Below are positions 12,903 through 22,350 of a stretch of DNA of 54,610 bases, piece after piece. Source of the stretch: Clostridiales bacterium (lineage in GTDB: Bacteria; Bacillota; Clostridia; Christensenellales; Borkfalkiaceae); NCBI GenBank assembly GCA_015071005.1, contig SVIG01000009.1, positions 1-54,610 of the forward strand. The letters are read 5' to 3'. A program made the translations under genes and the position numbers. A model generated the notes under the pieces. The model did no database searches. It was given only the letters and a program-made list of their open reading frames with translations, and was not told where the DNA came from. Each line of letters starts with the position of its first letter. Within the stretch, counting starts at the first letter, position 1.

Positions 12903-14636
12903 ATGAAAAAATTTCTTACGGCATTGCTCGCGTTTAGCTTGTGCTTTATGACCGCTTGCGGTGGCTCGGGCAAAAGCGACGAGAACGATGTGAGCGATAA
13001 TAGCGTGAGCGTGGGGCAGGATAGTGAAACGAGCGAAAACGTGAAGCCTGAACACGTACACAACCTTATAAAACAAGAAGCAAAAGCGTCTACTTGTACA
13101 AAAAAAGGCAATATCGAGTTTTATTATTGTCCGCGTTGTAAGGGTTATTATTTAGACGAAAACGCAGAGCAAGAAAGCTCGTTTGAGGGTACGCGAGCGC
13201 CTTTGGCACCACATGACGCGACCAAAACAGACGGCTATGCGCCTACCTGCGGTGAAGTGGGGTTGAAAGAACATTGGACGTGTGTGCATTGCTTGGAAAA
13301 GTTTATTGACGAAGAGTGCAGTCAGCACGTTTGGGATACGGATTTGGAAATCCCTGCCCTTGCGCATAAGAATATAACTTATCACGAAGGGTTCCCCGTT
13401 GAAGGGGACAATGATGGTCAACTCTCGCATTGGTATTGCCAGGACTGCGAAGGGTATTACTTGGACGAAAGCTTCACCGAAAGGGTGGAATGGGAGGACG
13501 TTATTTTGTATTCGGCTGTCAATATTCCCGATTTTATCGTAGAGATTCCCGATGGGCGCGATCCTGTTGTGTTGCAGCTTACAGATACGCAAATTATCGA
13601 TGGGGCGCAGGCTCGTCCTGACAAATCTTCTGGGGATAAAATTACCTATGCAACGCCGTTGATTAAGAATTATTGCTACGATTATTTAACGGAAATTATC
13701 CAAGCAACAAAACCCGATTTTATCATCATCACAGGCGACCTTGTCTATGGGGAATATGATGATAACGGTAGCGTTTTGAAGGCGTTCGTAGAGTTTATGG
13801 ACAGTTTCAAGATTAATTGGGCTCCCGTATTCGGTAATCACGAAAACGAAAGCGCGATGGGCGTGGATTGGCAATGCGAACAGCTCGAAAACAGCGAGTA
13901 TTGCTTGTTTGAACAAAAAGAGCTCACGGGCAACGGTAATTATTCGGTTGGGATTATGCAAGGCGGTAAGCTCACGCGCGTGTTTTATATGCTCGATTCG
14001 AACGGTTGTGGCAATCCCAGCGAAGCGACTTTAGAAAACATGCATTTTAGATCTTCGGTGGGGTTTGGTTCCGATCAAATTGAGTGGTACACCAACCAAA
14101 TTACGGAGTTGAAAGCGCTCTCGCCCGATACGAAAATTTCCTTTGCATACCATATTCAGACGTCGGTATTTGGCGAGGCTTTGGAACAATACGGCTTTGT
14201 CCAAAGTCAAAAATACCAAGATTTCTTTATCGATTATTTGGCGAACAAGCAAGCGGGGGATTTCGGTTTTGTCGGTAGACAAATGAAAGATGGATGGGAT
14301 TCGTCTAAAACGGTATTTAACGGTATGAAAGCGCTCGGGGCAGATTCGATTTTCGTCGGACACGAGCATTGCAACAGCGCAAGCGTTATGTTTGAGGGCG
14401 TGCGTTTGCAGTACGGACAAAAATCGAGCGAATACGATCGCTATAATTGCGTAATCGAAGGCGGTGAGATTGCGGGATTTGCAATTTGGAACAAGAGCGG
14501 CACGGCGCTTGTCGGCGGTAGTGTAATCGTCCTTTCGGAAACGGACGGCGGGATCAAGGATGCGTATATTTACTACTGTTCGAACGCAGGTCAAAACGTC
14601 GATTGGGACGCAGTTGCAGAAAAATACACAAAATAA
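12903..14636 (+). CDS. Exported metallophosphoesterase lipoprotein with CxxC repeats
   Basis: A 577-residue lipoprotein (signal ending FMTAC, lipid Cys19). Residues about 50-190 contain Cys-paired repeats (HNLIKQEAKASTC...YYCPRC, PTCGEVGLKEHWTCVHC, YWCQDC-type). From about 220 there is a calcineurin-like phosphoesterase domain: LQLTDTQ (metal site 1), FIIITGDLVYGE, VFGNHENE, FAYHIQ and FVGHEH. The enzyme hydrolyses phosphate esters outside the cell; the substrate cannot be told. The next gene encodes an exported nuclease with its own promoter, so both may serve nucleic-acid or phosphate scavenging. The cell wall role of the repeats is unknown. Confidence 0.87.
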   Translation: MKKFLTALLAFSLCFMTACGGSGKSDENDVSDNSVSVGQDSETSENVKPEHVHNLIKQEAKASTCTKKGNIEFYYCPRCKGYYLDENAEQESSFEGTRAPLAPHDATKTDGYAPTCGEVGLKEHWTCVHCLEKFIDEECSQHVWDTDLEIPALAHKNITYHEGFPVEGDNDGQLSHWYCQDCEGYYLDESFTERVEWEDVILYSAVNIPDFIVEIPDGRDPVVLQLTDTQIIDGAQARPDKSSGDKITYATPLIKNYCYDYLTEIIQATKPDFIIITGDLVYGEYDDNGSVLKAFVEFMDSFKINWAPVFGNHENESAMGVDWQCEQLENSEYCLFEQKELTGNGNYSVGIMQGGKLTRVFYMLDSNGCGNPSEATLENMHFRSSVGFGSDQIEWYTNQITELKALSPDTKISFAYHIQTSVFGEALEQYGFVQSQKYQDFFIDYLANKQAGDFGFVGRQMKDGWDSSKTVFNGMKALGADSIFVGHEHCNSASVMFEGVRLQYGQKSSEYDRYNCVIEGGEIAGFAIWNKSGTALVGGSVIVLSETDGGIKDAYIYYCSNAGQNVDWDAVAEKYTK

Positions 14637-14647
14637 GAAGATGAAGC

Positions 14648-14682
14648 AAAAAAAGGATAGGTAAAATGCCTATCCTTTTTTG
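14648..14682 (+). terminator. Terminator, copy 2 of the repeated sequence
   Basis: AAAAAAAGGATAGG, TAAAATG loop, CCTATCCTTTTTT, identical in stem and loop to 11984-12016, ending in TTTTTTGC. Confidence 0.8.
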
Positions 14683-14706
14683 CTTGCGTTATCGTGTAAA
14701 AAAGTC

Positions 14707-14735
14707 TTGACTTATACGCGCGTTCGTGTTACAAT
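14707..14735 (+). promoter_or_regulatory. Promoter of the nuclease gene
   Basis: TTGACT (14707-14712), 17-bp spacer, TACAAT (14730-14735). Transcription would start about 30 nt before ATG 14769. Confidence 0.7.
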
Positions 14736-14768
14736 ATTTTATGGAAATAATATTTACGAAGGTCAATT

Positions 14769-16259
14769 ATGAAAAAATTTGCTAAATTTTCCTTGTTTGG
14801 CTTGATAGCGGCGCTTGCTTTTACGGCTTGCTTGCCGATTTTTGCGCGCAAAACTGCGCCTATCGAAGCGGACGCGGCGGTGTCGGGGCCTATGAACTTG
14901 GGTAAGGCGACAGGTTATACGGAGGCTTCGGACGTAAAATACGTGACGTCGGGTAAATACGTTGCAAACTGGGGCGCGCGCGACGAAGATTGCGTGTTCT
15001 TGAGCGAGTACGCGGAAGATTTCTATACGGGTAGCTATACCTATCAAACCCTTTCGAAAACGTCGGGCGGTACGTCGGGTTCAAATGCACCGACGAGCAC
15101 GCTTTATAAATCTTTGCAAACCTTGATGACTTCTAAACAAACGTACCAAACGAGCTATAATGCAACCCGAGATTTGTTTAAGTACACCGATTGCGTGAAT
15201 AGCAATTATACCTATATTTCGTCCTTCTATTCGGGCGTGCGAATTTCTGGTACGTGGGACGGCGGTAGTACGTGGAACCGTGAACATACTTGGCCGAATA
15301 GTAAGGGTGACGCAAGCGGTAATGGCGAAAACGACATTACGATGCTTCGTCCCACCTCTGTAAGTGAAAATTCTAGCCGTGGTAATAAGGCATACGGTAC
15401 AACCACAAATAGCAACTATTACAATCCTAACGGAGAAGGTCAAAACGTGCGCGGCGATTGCGCAAGAATTTTACTTTTCGTATATACGCGTTGGGGTAAC
15501 ACAAGTAGCATGTGGGGCGCGAGCGGTGTAATAGAAAGCTTGGACGTCTTGCTCGATTGGATGGAAGAAGACCCCGTAGACACGTGGGAAATGGGTAGAA
15601 ACGACGCCGTGCAGTCGATTACGGGCACGAGAAACGTTTTCGTTGACTATCCCGAATACGCGTTTAAGCTCTTCGGAAGAGCCGTGCCTGCGGACATGGT
15701 TACCCCGTCCAAGGCATCGAGAGGGGAATCGGTGACTCCGCCTACGAGTGAGAAACCCGAACCGCCTGTGAGCGAAGAACCCGAAGTTCCGCCTACGAGT
15801 GAGAAACCCGAGCCGCCTACGAGCGAACAACCGCCCGTGAGTGAAGAACCTGAAGTTCCCGAGCATAATTTTATTGATTGGGTGCAAACGAAAGCCCCGA
15901 CGGAAACGGAAGCAGGGGAAGAATACCGCATTTGCACGAAGTGTAATTTAACGGAAACTCGTGAAATTCCTGCGTTGGGCGCAGGGAAGTGCCCTGACGG
16001 TACGGAACATCAATTTAGTGAATGGGTAGAAACGAAAGCACCTACGGAAACGGCAAAGGGCGAAGAATATCGCATTTGCACCAAGTGCTATGAATCGCAA
16101 ACCCGTGAAATTCCTGCATTGGGCGGCGGCACAAATCCCTCGACGAGCGCAGGGGGAGACGAAAGCGGTTTGGGTTGTGGCGCGACGATTGTAACGCCTA
16201 TGTTTGTCACGCTTTTGGTAGCGGCGGCAGGCGTAATGCTAAAAAAGAAAGAACAGTAA
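14769..16259 (+). CDS. Exported endonuclease I family nuclease with CxxC repeats and membrane anchor
   Basis: A 496-residue secreted nuclease. A signal peptide (about 1-35) is followed by the endonuclease I domain: the His-metal finger motif WNREHTWPNSKG at 169-180 and NDITMLRPT about ten residues later. A Pro/Glu/Ser-rich linker (325-365, repeats of TSEKPEPP) leads to two repeats of the H..F..W..TKAPTET..GEEYRICTKC..T.TREIPALG type. A C-terminal hydrophobic helix with a Lys tail (VAAAGVMLKKKEQ) anchors it at the membrane; no LPXTG is seen. It degrades external DNA or RNA without sequence specificity. It follows a phosphoesterase lipoprotein. Confidence 0.9.
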   Translation: MKKFAKFSLFGLIAALAFTACLPIFARKTAPIEADAAVSGPMNLGKATGYTEASDVKYVTSGKYVANWGARDEDCVFLSEYAEDFYTGSYTYQTLSKTSGGTSGSNAPTSTLYKSLQTLMTSKQTYQTSYNATRDLFKYTDCVNSNYTYISSFYSGVRISGTWDGGSTWNREHTWPNSKGDASGNGENDITMLRPTSVSENSSRGNKAYGTTTNSNYYNPNGEGQNVRGDCARILLFVYTRWGNTSSMWGASGVIESLDVLLDWMEEDPVDTWEMGRNDAVQSITGTRNVFVDYPEYAFKLFGRAVPADMVTPSKASRGESVTPPTSEKPEPPVSEEPEVPPTSEKPEPPTSEQPPVSEEPEVPEHNFIDWVQTKAPTETEAGEEYRICTKCNLTETREIPALGAGKCPDGTEHQFSEWVETKAPTETAKGEEYRICTKCYESQTREIPALGGGTNPSTSAGGDESGLGCGATIVTPMFVTLLVAAAGVMLKKKEQ

Positions 16260-16263
16260 TAAC

Positions 16264-16295
16264 AAAAAAACGGACGGTTTTCCGTCCGTTTTTTG
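16264..16295 (+). terminator. Terminator of the nuclease gene
   Basis: AAAAAAACGGACGG and CCGTCCGTTTTTT around a TTTT loop. Confidence 0.85.
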
Positions 16296-16304
16296 TATAA
16301 AGTC

Positions 16305-16333
16305 TTGAAAACGTAATATTTATATGTTATAAT
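16305..16333 (+). promoter_or_regulatory. Promoter of the unknown lipoprotein gene
   Basis: TTGAAA (16305-16310), 17-bp spacer, TATAAT (16328-16333). The AAGGAG of the next gene follows at 16344-16349. Confidence 0.75.
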
Positions 16334-16357
16334 AAAGAAAAAAAAGGAGTGCTTACT

Positions 16358-17905
16358 ATGCAAAAACGGATTTTTTCGCTATTGTTAGGTGCGGCGTTGC
16401 TGTTTGGCGGTTGCGGTGGAAAATTTGGCGAAAAGCATAACGCGACGGACAAATACGAATCGGTCGCAACGTTTACGGCGCACTACGATTACGGTAACCA
16501 TATCGAAGGGGAAACGACGCTGCTTTTGGATGATTTACTCCTTTTCTTCAATCCTGCTGATTACGGAATCGATAGAATTGTGGCAGGGGAACAAGTCAAG
16601 GTCTATTACGACGGTGTGCTTGAATGGCAGGACACCTATCCTGCCGTCGTTTGGTCGGAAAATCTTGAAATTGGCGACGTGGAAATTGTCAAAGCCAAGC
16701 TTATCGAGTTTGAAGTAATGGAAAATCCAGGCGGGGGATATTCCCTTGCCGATAAGACGGATTGGGTAACCAGGTACGAGATGAAAGTGCCCAATCAATA
16801 TATTTTTGACGCGAGCGGCTCTTATGCACCCCTTGATGCGAGTGACGTGGGTAAGACGATTTACGGCACTTATCAAGATATGGACAACGTACAAATTTAC
16901 GGTTTGTACGACTATAATCCATACGGCGATTTTACGCCGAGTGAGCACGTGTGCAATTTGGCAATCGTGGGCGGTTATGAAGCTACCTGTCAAGCAAAAG
17001 GTTTGCAGGTAATCGGCTGTACTTCTTGCTCGTATATCCAAGAACAAACCGTGCTTGACAAAGTGGAATGTGAGCTTGCCGAAAATGGAAAATGCAAGTG
17101 GTGCGGGCAAACCTTAGAGGATTTGCTTCCTTGGGTTAGGACTTTGGAATGTGAGTTTATTTCCGTCACGCAAATACGAGAGTATTACGGCGTTGCCCCT
17201 GGGCATTTTAAGGAAGTGACGAGAAGTGAGAGCCAAGCGGATATGGAAACGATGCTTGCTTATTTGAAAAATTGTTCGCTTGTGCAAATTACCGACGAAA
17301 CGAAAACGCAAATCTCGGGCGGCGGTGGCGTAACGATGGAGTTTGAAACGGAAAACGGTACGCATACGCTCACTCGCGCCAACGGATTTTTCCGCATCGA
17401 CGGCAAGTATTACGAGTCCAAAACGCCGATTCCTGAGCTCTCGGACGGCGAAGCTTGTCATGCCTTCGTCACGTACACGGGTAGGTCGGAATTGTATATT
17501 AACGGTGCAAAAATGCAAATCCAAAACGGCTTGATTGATAAGATTCATTTCCGTCTTGTAGAAGGCGTGATGGTGCAACCCGAGCTTATCGGCGGTACGT
17601 ATCTTCTTACGTTTGATTATGAAGGAAAAATCGAACTGTATTCGGCAAAATATTTTGTTCATAACGGCAATTTATACGAAGTGGTAGGGACGGCGGATTT
17701 CTCGCAGATATTTGAAGAGTATCCAAGAACGGAAGACGGCTATAAAACGTTATGCGAGAATTGCCGAAAAACCGATGAGGGTAGTATTTACCGCCAAGAA
17801 TACGGCGCAAATCTTTGCGACGGCTGTTATCAAGAGTTTGAGGAAGTGATTATGCTGCCCTGCTGTTTTTGCGGCTCGTACGTTTGCAATGGCTGTCAGG
17901 GATAA
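16358..17905 (+). CDS. Lipoprotein of unknown function with Cys-pair motifs (515 aa)
   Basis: ATG 16358 is taken as start because AAGGAG precedes it by eight bases; a GTG nine bases upstream is inside the binding site. The lipoprotein signal ends in LLFGGCGG (about Cys20). A repeat of the window's Cys-pair type lies near 205-250 (HVCNLAIVGGYEATC then GCTSC and CKWC). Two long beta-rich regions follow, and the C-terminus has a second zinc-like cluster (CENC, CDGC, CCFCGS, CNGC). No catalytic motif is visible. It belongs with the neighbouring exported proteins at 12903 and 14769, though it has its own promoter and terminator. Confidence 0.75.
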   Translation: MQKRIFSLLLGAALLFGGCGGKFGEKHNATDKYESVATFTAHYDYGNHIEGETTLLLDDLLLFFNPADYGIDRIVAGEQVKVYYDGVLEWQDTYPAVVWSENLEIGDVEIVKAKLIEFEVMENPGGGYSLADKTDWVTRYEMKVPNQYIFDASGSYAPLDASDVGKTIYGTYQDMDNVQIYGLYDYNPYGDFTPSEHVCNLAIVGGYEATCQAKGLQVIGCTSCSYIQEQTVLDKVECELAENGKCKWCGQTLEDLLPWVRTLECEFISVTQIREYYGVAPGHFKEVTRSESQADMETMLAYLKNCSLVQITDETKTQISGGGGVTMEFETENGTHTLTRANGFFRIDGKYYESKTPIPELSDGEACHAFVTYTGRSELYINGAKMQIQNGLIDKIHFRLVEGVMVQPELIGGTYLLTFDYEGKIELYSAKYFVHNGNLYEVVGTADFSQIFEEYPRTEDGYKTLCENCRKTDEGSIYRQEYGANLCDGCYQEFEEVIMLPCCFCGSYVCNGCQG

Positions 17906-17923
17906 AATAAACGTTGTTTTTTC

Positions 17924-17969
17924 ACTCCGCGAAAGGAAAAATTTTTCCTTTCGCGGAGTTTGTTTTTTA
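17924..17969 (+). terminator. Perfect 36-bp palindromic terminator
   Basis: ACTCCGCGAAAGGAAAAA and its complement (17924-17959), no loop beyond the T-A centre, followed by TTGTTTTTTA. Confidence 0.85.
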
Positions 17970-17986
17970 TTCCGCTTTCAAAATAC

Positions 17987-18015
17987 TTTACAATCCGTGT
18001 TTTTTTCGGTATAAT
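17987..18015 (+). promoter_or_regulatory. Promoter of the methyltransferase-pseudouridine synthase pair
   Basis: TTTACA (17987-17992), 17-bp spacer, TATAAT (18010-18015). Confidence 0.65.
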
Positions 18016-18085
18016 AGGATAGATAATTGTGTTATTATGCCTTCATGCGCGTATTATGCGAGGGGAAAGGCGAATAGGAAAGCAT

Positions 18086-18958
18086 ATGAAGATTTCAAAA
18101 AATTGGAAGGATTATTCGATCATTGCAACGGGCGACGGGTACAAGCTCGAGCGTTGGAAGGACGTATATTTACTCCGTCCCGATCCGCAAGTGATTTGGT
18201 CGTCGCAAATCGACCTTTTCTCATATCCCAAGCTCAACGCGTATTATAAGCGCAGCGAAAAGGGCGGCGGCGGTTGGAAGGTGCTCCGTCCCTTCCCCGA
18301 TGAGTGGAACGTGGATTACGGCGAGCTGGATATTTCCTTCAAGATCAAGCCGATGGGCTTTAAGCATACGGGGCTTTTCCCCGAACAAGCGGTGAATTGG
18401 GAGTACATGACCAAGCTCATCAAAAACGCGGGTAGACCGATCAAGGTCTTGAACTTATTCGCGTACACGGGTGGCGCGACTGTGGCTTGCGCCAAAGCTG
18501 GAGCGCAAGTAACCCACGTAGACGCGGCGAAGGGTATGGTTGAACGTGCAGGCGAAAATGCCCGTCTTTCGGGGATTGAAACGGGTATCCGTTATATCGT
18601 CGACGATTGCTTGAAATTCGTCCAGAGAGAGATTCGCCGTGGGAATAAGTACGACGCGATCATTATGGATCCGCCGAGCTACGGCAGAGGCCCGAACGGG
18701 GAAATGTGGAAGATTGAAAATAATCTCTATCCCTTCGTAGAGCTTTGCTCGCAGGTGCTTTCGGAGAATCCGCTGTTCGTGCTGATCAATAGCTACACGA
18801 CGGGTTTGCAACCGATGGTTTTGAAAAACATTTTGCAGTTGACGTTGAAAAATTACAAAGGCAGTGTGGATGCCTACGAGGTAGGGATTCAAACGGAAGA
18901 AGGGATTTCGCTCCCTTGCGGCGCAGGAGGTATATTCGTCCATGACGGAAACGACTAA
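18086..18958 (+). CDS. Class I SAM-dependent methyltransferase, RlmI-like (COG1092-type)
   Basis: The start at 18086 has AGGAAA upstream and gives 290 residues; an upstream TTG would extend it. The N-terminal part (about 1-95) is beta-rich. The SAM domain starts with VLNLFAYTGGATVACAKAGA (motif I, near 118), has THVDAAKGMVERAGENARL and the catalytic MDPPSYGRGP (motif IV, near 195). The DPPSYG version is typical of 23S rRNA m5C/m7G methyltransferases of the RlmI/RlmK group, so rRNA is the likely substrate. It overlaps the next gene, an RluA pseudouridine synthase, by 17 bases, making a two-gene RNA-modification operon. Confidence 0.82.
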   Translation: MKISKNWKDYSIIATGDGYKLERWKDVYLLRPDPQVIWSSQIDLFSYPKLNAYYKRSEKGGGGWKVLRPFPDEWNVDYGELDISFKIKPMGFKHTGLFPEQAVNWEYMTKLIKNAGRPIKVLNLFAYTGGATVACAKAGAQVTHVDAAKGMVERAGENARLSGIETGIRYIVDDCLKFVQREIRRGNKYDAIIMDPPSYGRGPNGEMWKIENNLYPFVELCSQVLSENPLFVLINSYTTGLQPMVLKNILQLTLKNYKGSVDAYEVGIQTEEGISLPCGAGGIFVHDGND

Positions 18959-19673
18959 CGAAAAAACGAGCGTAGAAGAAACGCTCACGATTTTATACGA
19001 AGACAACCACATTATCGTGGTTTTGAAACCGCAAATGACGGCTTGTTGTCCCGACGAGAGCAAGGACGATAATTTGCTTGATCAAGTCAAGCGTTACGTC
19101 AAGGAAAAATATAACAAGCCCGGCAACGTGTACGTGGGGCTTGTGCATAGACTCGACCGCCCTACGGGCGGTGTGATGGTGTACGCCAAGACAAGCAAGG
19201 CGGCGGCACGTCTTACCGAAGGCTTGCAAACGGGGGATTTCGAGAAGAAATATCTCGCCGTGCTTTGCGGTGCGCCCGATAGCTTGCGCGGAAAGCTCTG
19301 CAATTATTTGAGAAAGAACACCGTGAATAATATGGTGTACATTTGTACCCCGAGCGAAGAAGGCGCGAAATACGCCGAGCTTGACTATCGCGTGGTGGAA
19401 GATAAGGGGAAATATTCGCTTGTGGAAGTGCTTTTGCATACGGGTAGAACCCACCAAATCCGCGTGCAAATGGCAGGGATTTCCCACCCGATTTACGGGG
19501 ATATGCGCTACGGCGGTGCGCTTGCGCAAAAGGGGAAACTTGCGCTTTGGGCATACTCGCTTTCCTTCCTGCACCCGATTACGAAAGAACGCTTAAAATT
19601 CATCGCGTACCCGCCCGAAACGGAGACGCCTTGGAAGGCGTTTGAGCTTGCAAAAGCGCTCGAAATTAAATAA
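18942..19673 (+). CDS. RluA-family pseudouridine synthase (no S4 domain)
   Basis: A 243-residue RNA pseudouridine synthase. The catalytic motif HRLDRPTGGVMVYAK has its Asp at about residue 69. Later conserved elements are KKYLAVLCG, SLVEVLLHTGRTHQIRVQ and HPIYGDMRYGG. An N-terminal S4 domain is absent, as in short RluA members, so the substrate (rRNA or tRNA) cannot be told. It overlaps the methyltransferase by 17 bases and is coupled to it. A second RluA paralogue, with S4, lies at 22351. Confidence 0.9.
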   Translation: MTETTNEKTSVEETLTILYEDNHIIVVLKPQMTACCPDESKDDNLLDQVKRYVKEKYNKPGNVYVGLVHRLDRPTGGVMVYAKTSKAAARLTEGLQTGDFEKKYLAVLCGAPDSLRGKLCNYLRKNTVNNMVYICTPSEEGAKYAELDYRVVEDKGKYSLVEVLLHTGRTHQIRVQMAGISHPIYGDMRYGGALAQKGKLALWAYSLSFLHPITKERLKFIAYPPETETPWKAFELAKALEIK

Positions 19674-19719
19674 AATTTAACTTTTTGAGAAAAATGGGTA
19701 AAATCCTTATAAAATGCGA

Positions 19720-19748
19720 TTGACAAACGTGTTGTTTTAAGGTAAAAT
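19720..19748 (+). promoter_or_regulatory. Promoter of the large surface protein
   Basis: TTGACA (19720-19725), 17-bp spacer, TAAAAT (19743-19748). Confidence 0.7.
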
Positions 19749-19810
19749 AGATAAGTACGGTATTGTAAAAAAATAGACAAACTTTGTTAAAAAATACGAG
19801 GCACAGTTTC

Positions 19811-22276
19811 ATGAAAAGAATGAACAAAAAACTCTTAACTCTTATGCTTGCCGGCGCGCTTTGCTCGGCGACGCTCGGCGGCATTCTCGCGCAAGACGCG
19901 GTGGCTACGGTTAGTACTTCCGCAGCGGAAGCAACGAAGAAGATTACGGAAGTATTCGAAGCGGACAAAACGGCTGGCGGCGCGATTATCACGAAAGCGA
20001 ATAATGCAACTGCCGACGATAAAACGGAAACGCTCGCATTCGAATTGAAGGATTCTGACGATAAAGTTTCTATCAAGCGTGATTTGGCGTACAAATGGTT
20101 CGTAGGCAAGAACGCTGCGAGATATTTCAATATGACGTTCGCGTTTGAAGCGTTGAGCTTTGAAAGCGTTTCCTTCGTAATGGAATGCGCGCCATCGGTT
20201 GCAACGGAAGACGAAAAGATTTCCAACACCGTGAAGTTCACGCAGAACGGCGGCAAAATTTACGCGTCCGTTTTGAACGGCGACGTAGAAGATACGGCAA
20301 ACAAGAAAGAAATCGCGCTCACCGCAGGTCAAGACGTGAAAGTGGAATTTAGAGGCACGGCTGATTCCGATGCGTTCGCGATTGTTTTGACGGTTGGCGC
20401 TACGGAATACGAAATCGGTGAATTCACGAATATCGGTGCAAACTACGCAGACTATTCTGCGGAGAAGATTTCCCCCTTGTCCGTTTCGGCAGCGTTTGCT
20501 GAAGGCGCAACGGATACGGTAGCGGTTGTGTTGATGAAGGATATCAACGGTCAATCGTTCACGAATATCACGGGCGAAGAGGGCGCGAAGGTAGTGAAAG
20601 ATACGGCGGCTCCCGTGCTTGTCGTTAACGAAGACTTGAACGGTTTCATGCTCGGTACGAAGATTTATGATTCCTTGAAATACGTCAACGTGGACGTGTT
20701 GCAAACGTCGAATATTTCCGAAACAAAAGAATTCTATCGTTACAACCCCGTTGATACGACGGTGACGTATACGAGTCTTAAAGATACTTGGGCGACTACC
20801 CTTGTAAACTATACGACTTACTACGTAAACGATTCGACAGGTGAGATTTCCAAGGAAGCGAAGGACGGTTTTAGATTGACTTCCGTATACTTGGAAGAAG
20901 GTGCGGAATACGTTTCCACGAAGATTACGCTTGGCGACGATGCATTCAAGGATGCGGACGGCGAATGGGCAAAGGTTGTGTACGATCTTTCTTGGTATGC
21001 GCCCGAATACGATCCTACCGATGCAAGCAGAAAAATCGTTGTGGAAAAGAACGGCGTAGATTGTATTATCGTAGATAGAAATACGAACGGTCCTTCCTAT
21101 AAATATATTACGGCGAATCATACGACGAAGGAAAACGACGTCGACGAAGCGGCGCTCGAGGCGCAAGCGGCAATTTTCCAAGCGAAATTAGAGGAAAAAG
21201 CGAAGGGTGTTTACGCAGGCGGTAGTACGTATATGTATTTCCCTTCGATGGAATGGCTTCTTGAAGACAACAACGGCTACCGCGGTTTGAGATTTGTCAT
21301 CAGCTACAAGACGCCGACCTCGCAGTCGCCTTCGGCTTCCTCTATCAAGGCGTACAGCAGCTTGTCGTTGACTGCATCGAGTGAAGGTACGTACGAATTT
21401 AAGATTTTCGCATCCGACAAAGCGGGTAATCCGATGTATTACTACTTGGACAATGAGCTTGTAGAGGTTACGTCGAGCAACGTTTGGGATATCAAAGAAA
21501 TTCCTTCCTTCACTTATGAAATTGAAAACTTGGGTATCAAGGTGGAATCTTCTTCAGCGACGAATAGAAAAACGTCGAAGATTTTGAACGAAACCTATAC
21601 GTTTGTTGATCCCACAATTAAGGGTGCGACGAATAAAAAGAGCGCGTATGCGTTGTACAAGATCAATCTTGCTGCTTATAACGATACGTTGACGGACGGC
21701 ACGAAAAAGCTTTCCTCGAGCATGCTTGCGGAAGTTGGTTACGATCAAATCGCGAAGAAGCTTGAAGGCAAGATCACGGTTGGCGCGGACTACTTCGATC
21801 TTTACACGACGGCAATTTCCGAAGTGCTTGCTGAAAAGGTAACCGGCGACGCGACGGCAATCAAGGCGATTTTTGGCACGGCTATTCAAGAATACAATAG
21901 CAAGATTACCGAAGATGATCCTGAATGGGAATGGAATAAGTATCAATGGAAGCCTTCGTCCAAGAGCTTCAAGACGGTCGAAGAAGGCACGTATATGATC
22001 ATCGCGGACTACTCGGAAAGAGATCTTCCCATGCAACGCGCGGCAGCTTATAAGGTTATCAACGTAGCTTCGGAAGCGGATATCATCAAGGGCGAAACGC
22101 AATGGTTGAAGGACAACGTTATTTCCGTAGTTCTCTTCTCGATTGCAGGCGTAATGCTCGTGATTATCATCATCTTGCTCCTTATCAAGCCTACGGATGA
22201 AACGCTTGAAGACCTCGATAAAAAACCTGCTAAAAAATCCAAAAAGGATAAAAAGAAGGATAAGAAATCGAAATAA
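19811..22276 (+). CDS. Large membrane-anchored surface protein (821 aa), function unknown
   Basis: ATG 19811 has a GAGG site nine bases upstream; a TTG at 19784 would add nine residues. A signal peptide (about 1-38, LLTLMLAGALCSATLGGILAQDA) is followed by a long beta-rich extracytoplasmic region without Cys pairs, then a C-terminal membrane helix (VVLFSIAGVMLVIIIILLL) and a Lys-rich tail. Such proteins are cell-surface adhesins or wall-associated proteins in Clostridia, but no domain is recognised. Ala/Thr/Ser-rich segments suggest immunoglobulin-like folds (inference). Single-gene unit with its own promoter and terminator. Confidence 0.75.
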   Translation: MKRMNKKLLTLMLAGALCSATLGGILAQDAVATVSTSAAEATKKITEVFEADKTAGGAIITKANNATADDKTETLAFELKDSDDKVSIKRDLAYKWFVGKNAARYFNMTFAFEALSFESVSFVMECAPSVATEDEKISNTVKFTQNGGKIYASVLNGDVEDTANKKEIALTAGQDVKVEFRGTADSDAFAIVLTVGATEYEIGEFTNIGANYADYSAEKISPLSVSAAFAEGATDTVAVVLMKDINGQSFTNITGEEGAKVVKDTAAPVLVVNEDLNGFMLGTKIYDSLKYVNVDVLQTSNISETKEFYRYNPVDTTVTYTSLKDTWATTLVNYTTYYVNDSTGEISKEAKDGFRLTSVYLEEGAEYVSTKITLGDDAFKDADGEWAKVVYDLSWYAPEYDPTDASRKIVVEKNGVDCIIVDRNTNGPSYKYITANHTTKENDVDEAALEAQAAIFQAKLEEKAKGVYAGGSTYMYFPSMEWLLEDNNGYRGLRFVISYKTPTSQSPSASSIKAYSSLSLTASSEGTYEFKIFASDKAGNPMYYYLDNELVEVTSSNVWDIKEIPSFTYEIENLGIKVESSSATNRKTSKILNETYTFVDPTIKGATNKKSAYALYKINLAAYNDTLTDGTKKLSSSMLAEVGYDQIAKKLEGKITVGADYFDLYTTAISEVLAEKVTGDATAIKAIFGTAIQEYNSKITEDDPEWEWNKYQWKPSSKSFKTVEEGTYMIIADYSERDLPMQRAAAYKVINVASEADIIKGETQWLKDNVISVVLFSIAGVMLVIIIILLLIKPTDETLEDLDKKPAKKSKKDKKKDKKSK

Positions 22277-22284
22277 TCGAATAT

Positions 22285-22315
22285 AAAAAGAACGGCGAAA
22301 CGCCGTTCTTTTTTC
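22285..22315 (+). terminator. Terminator of the surface protein gene
   Basis: AAAAGAACGGCG, AAA loop, CGCCGTTCTTTTTT. Confidence 0.85.
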
Positions 22316-22350
22316 TTGCCTTTTATGCTAAAAAAGGGTATAATAAAATT

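Noticed and set aside
19835-21181. 448-aa minus-strand frame opposite the large surface protein
   Set aside because: No motifs, Arg/Phe-rich composition typical of antisense frames; the plus strand has signal peptide, anchor, promoter and terminator.
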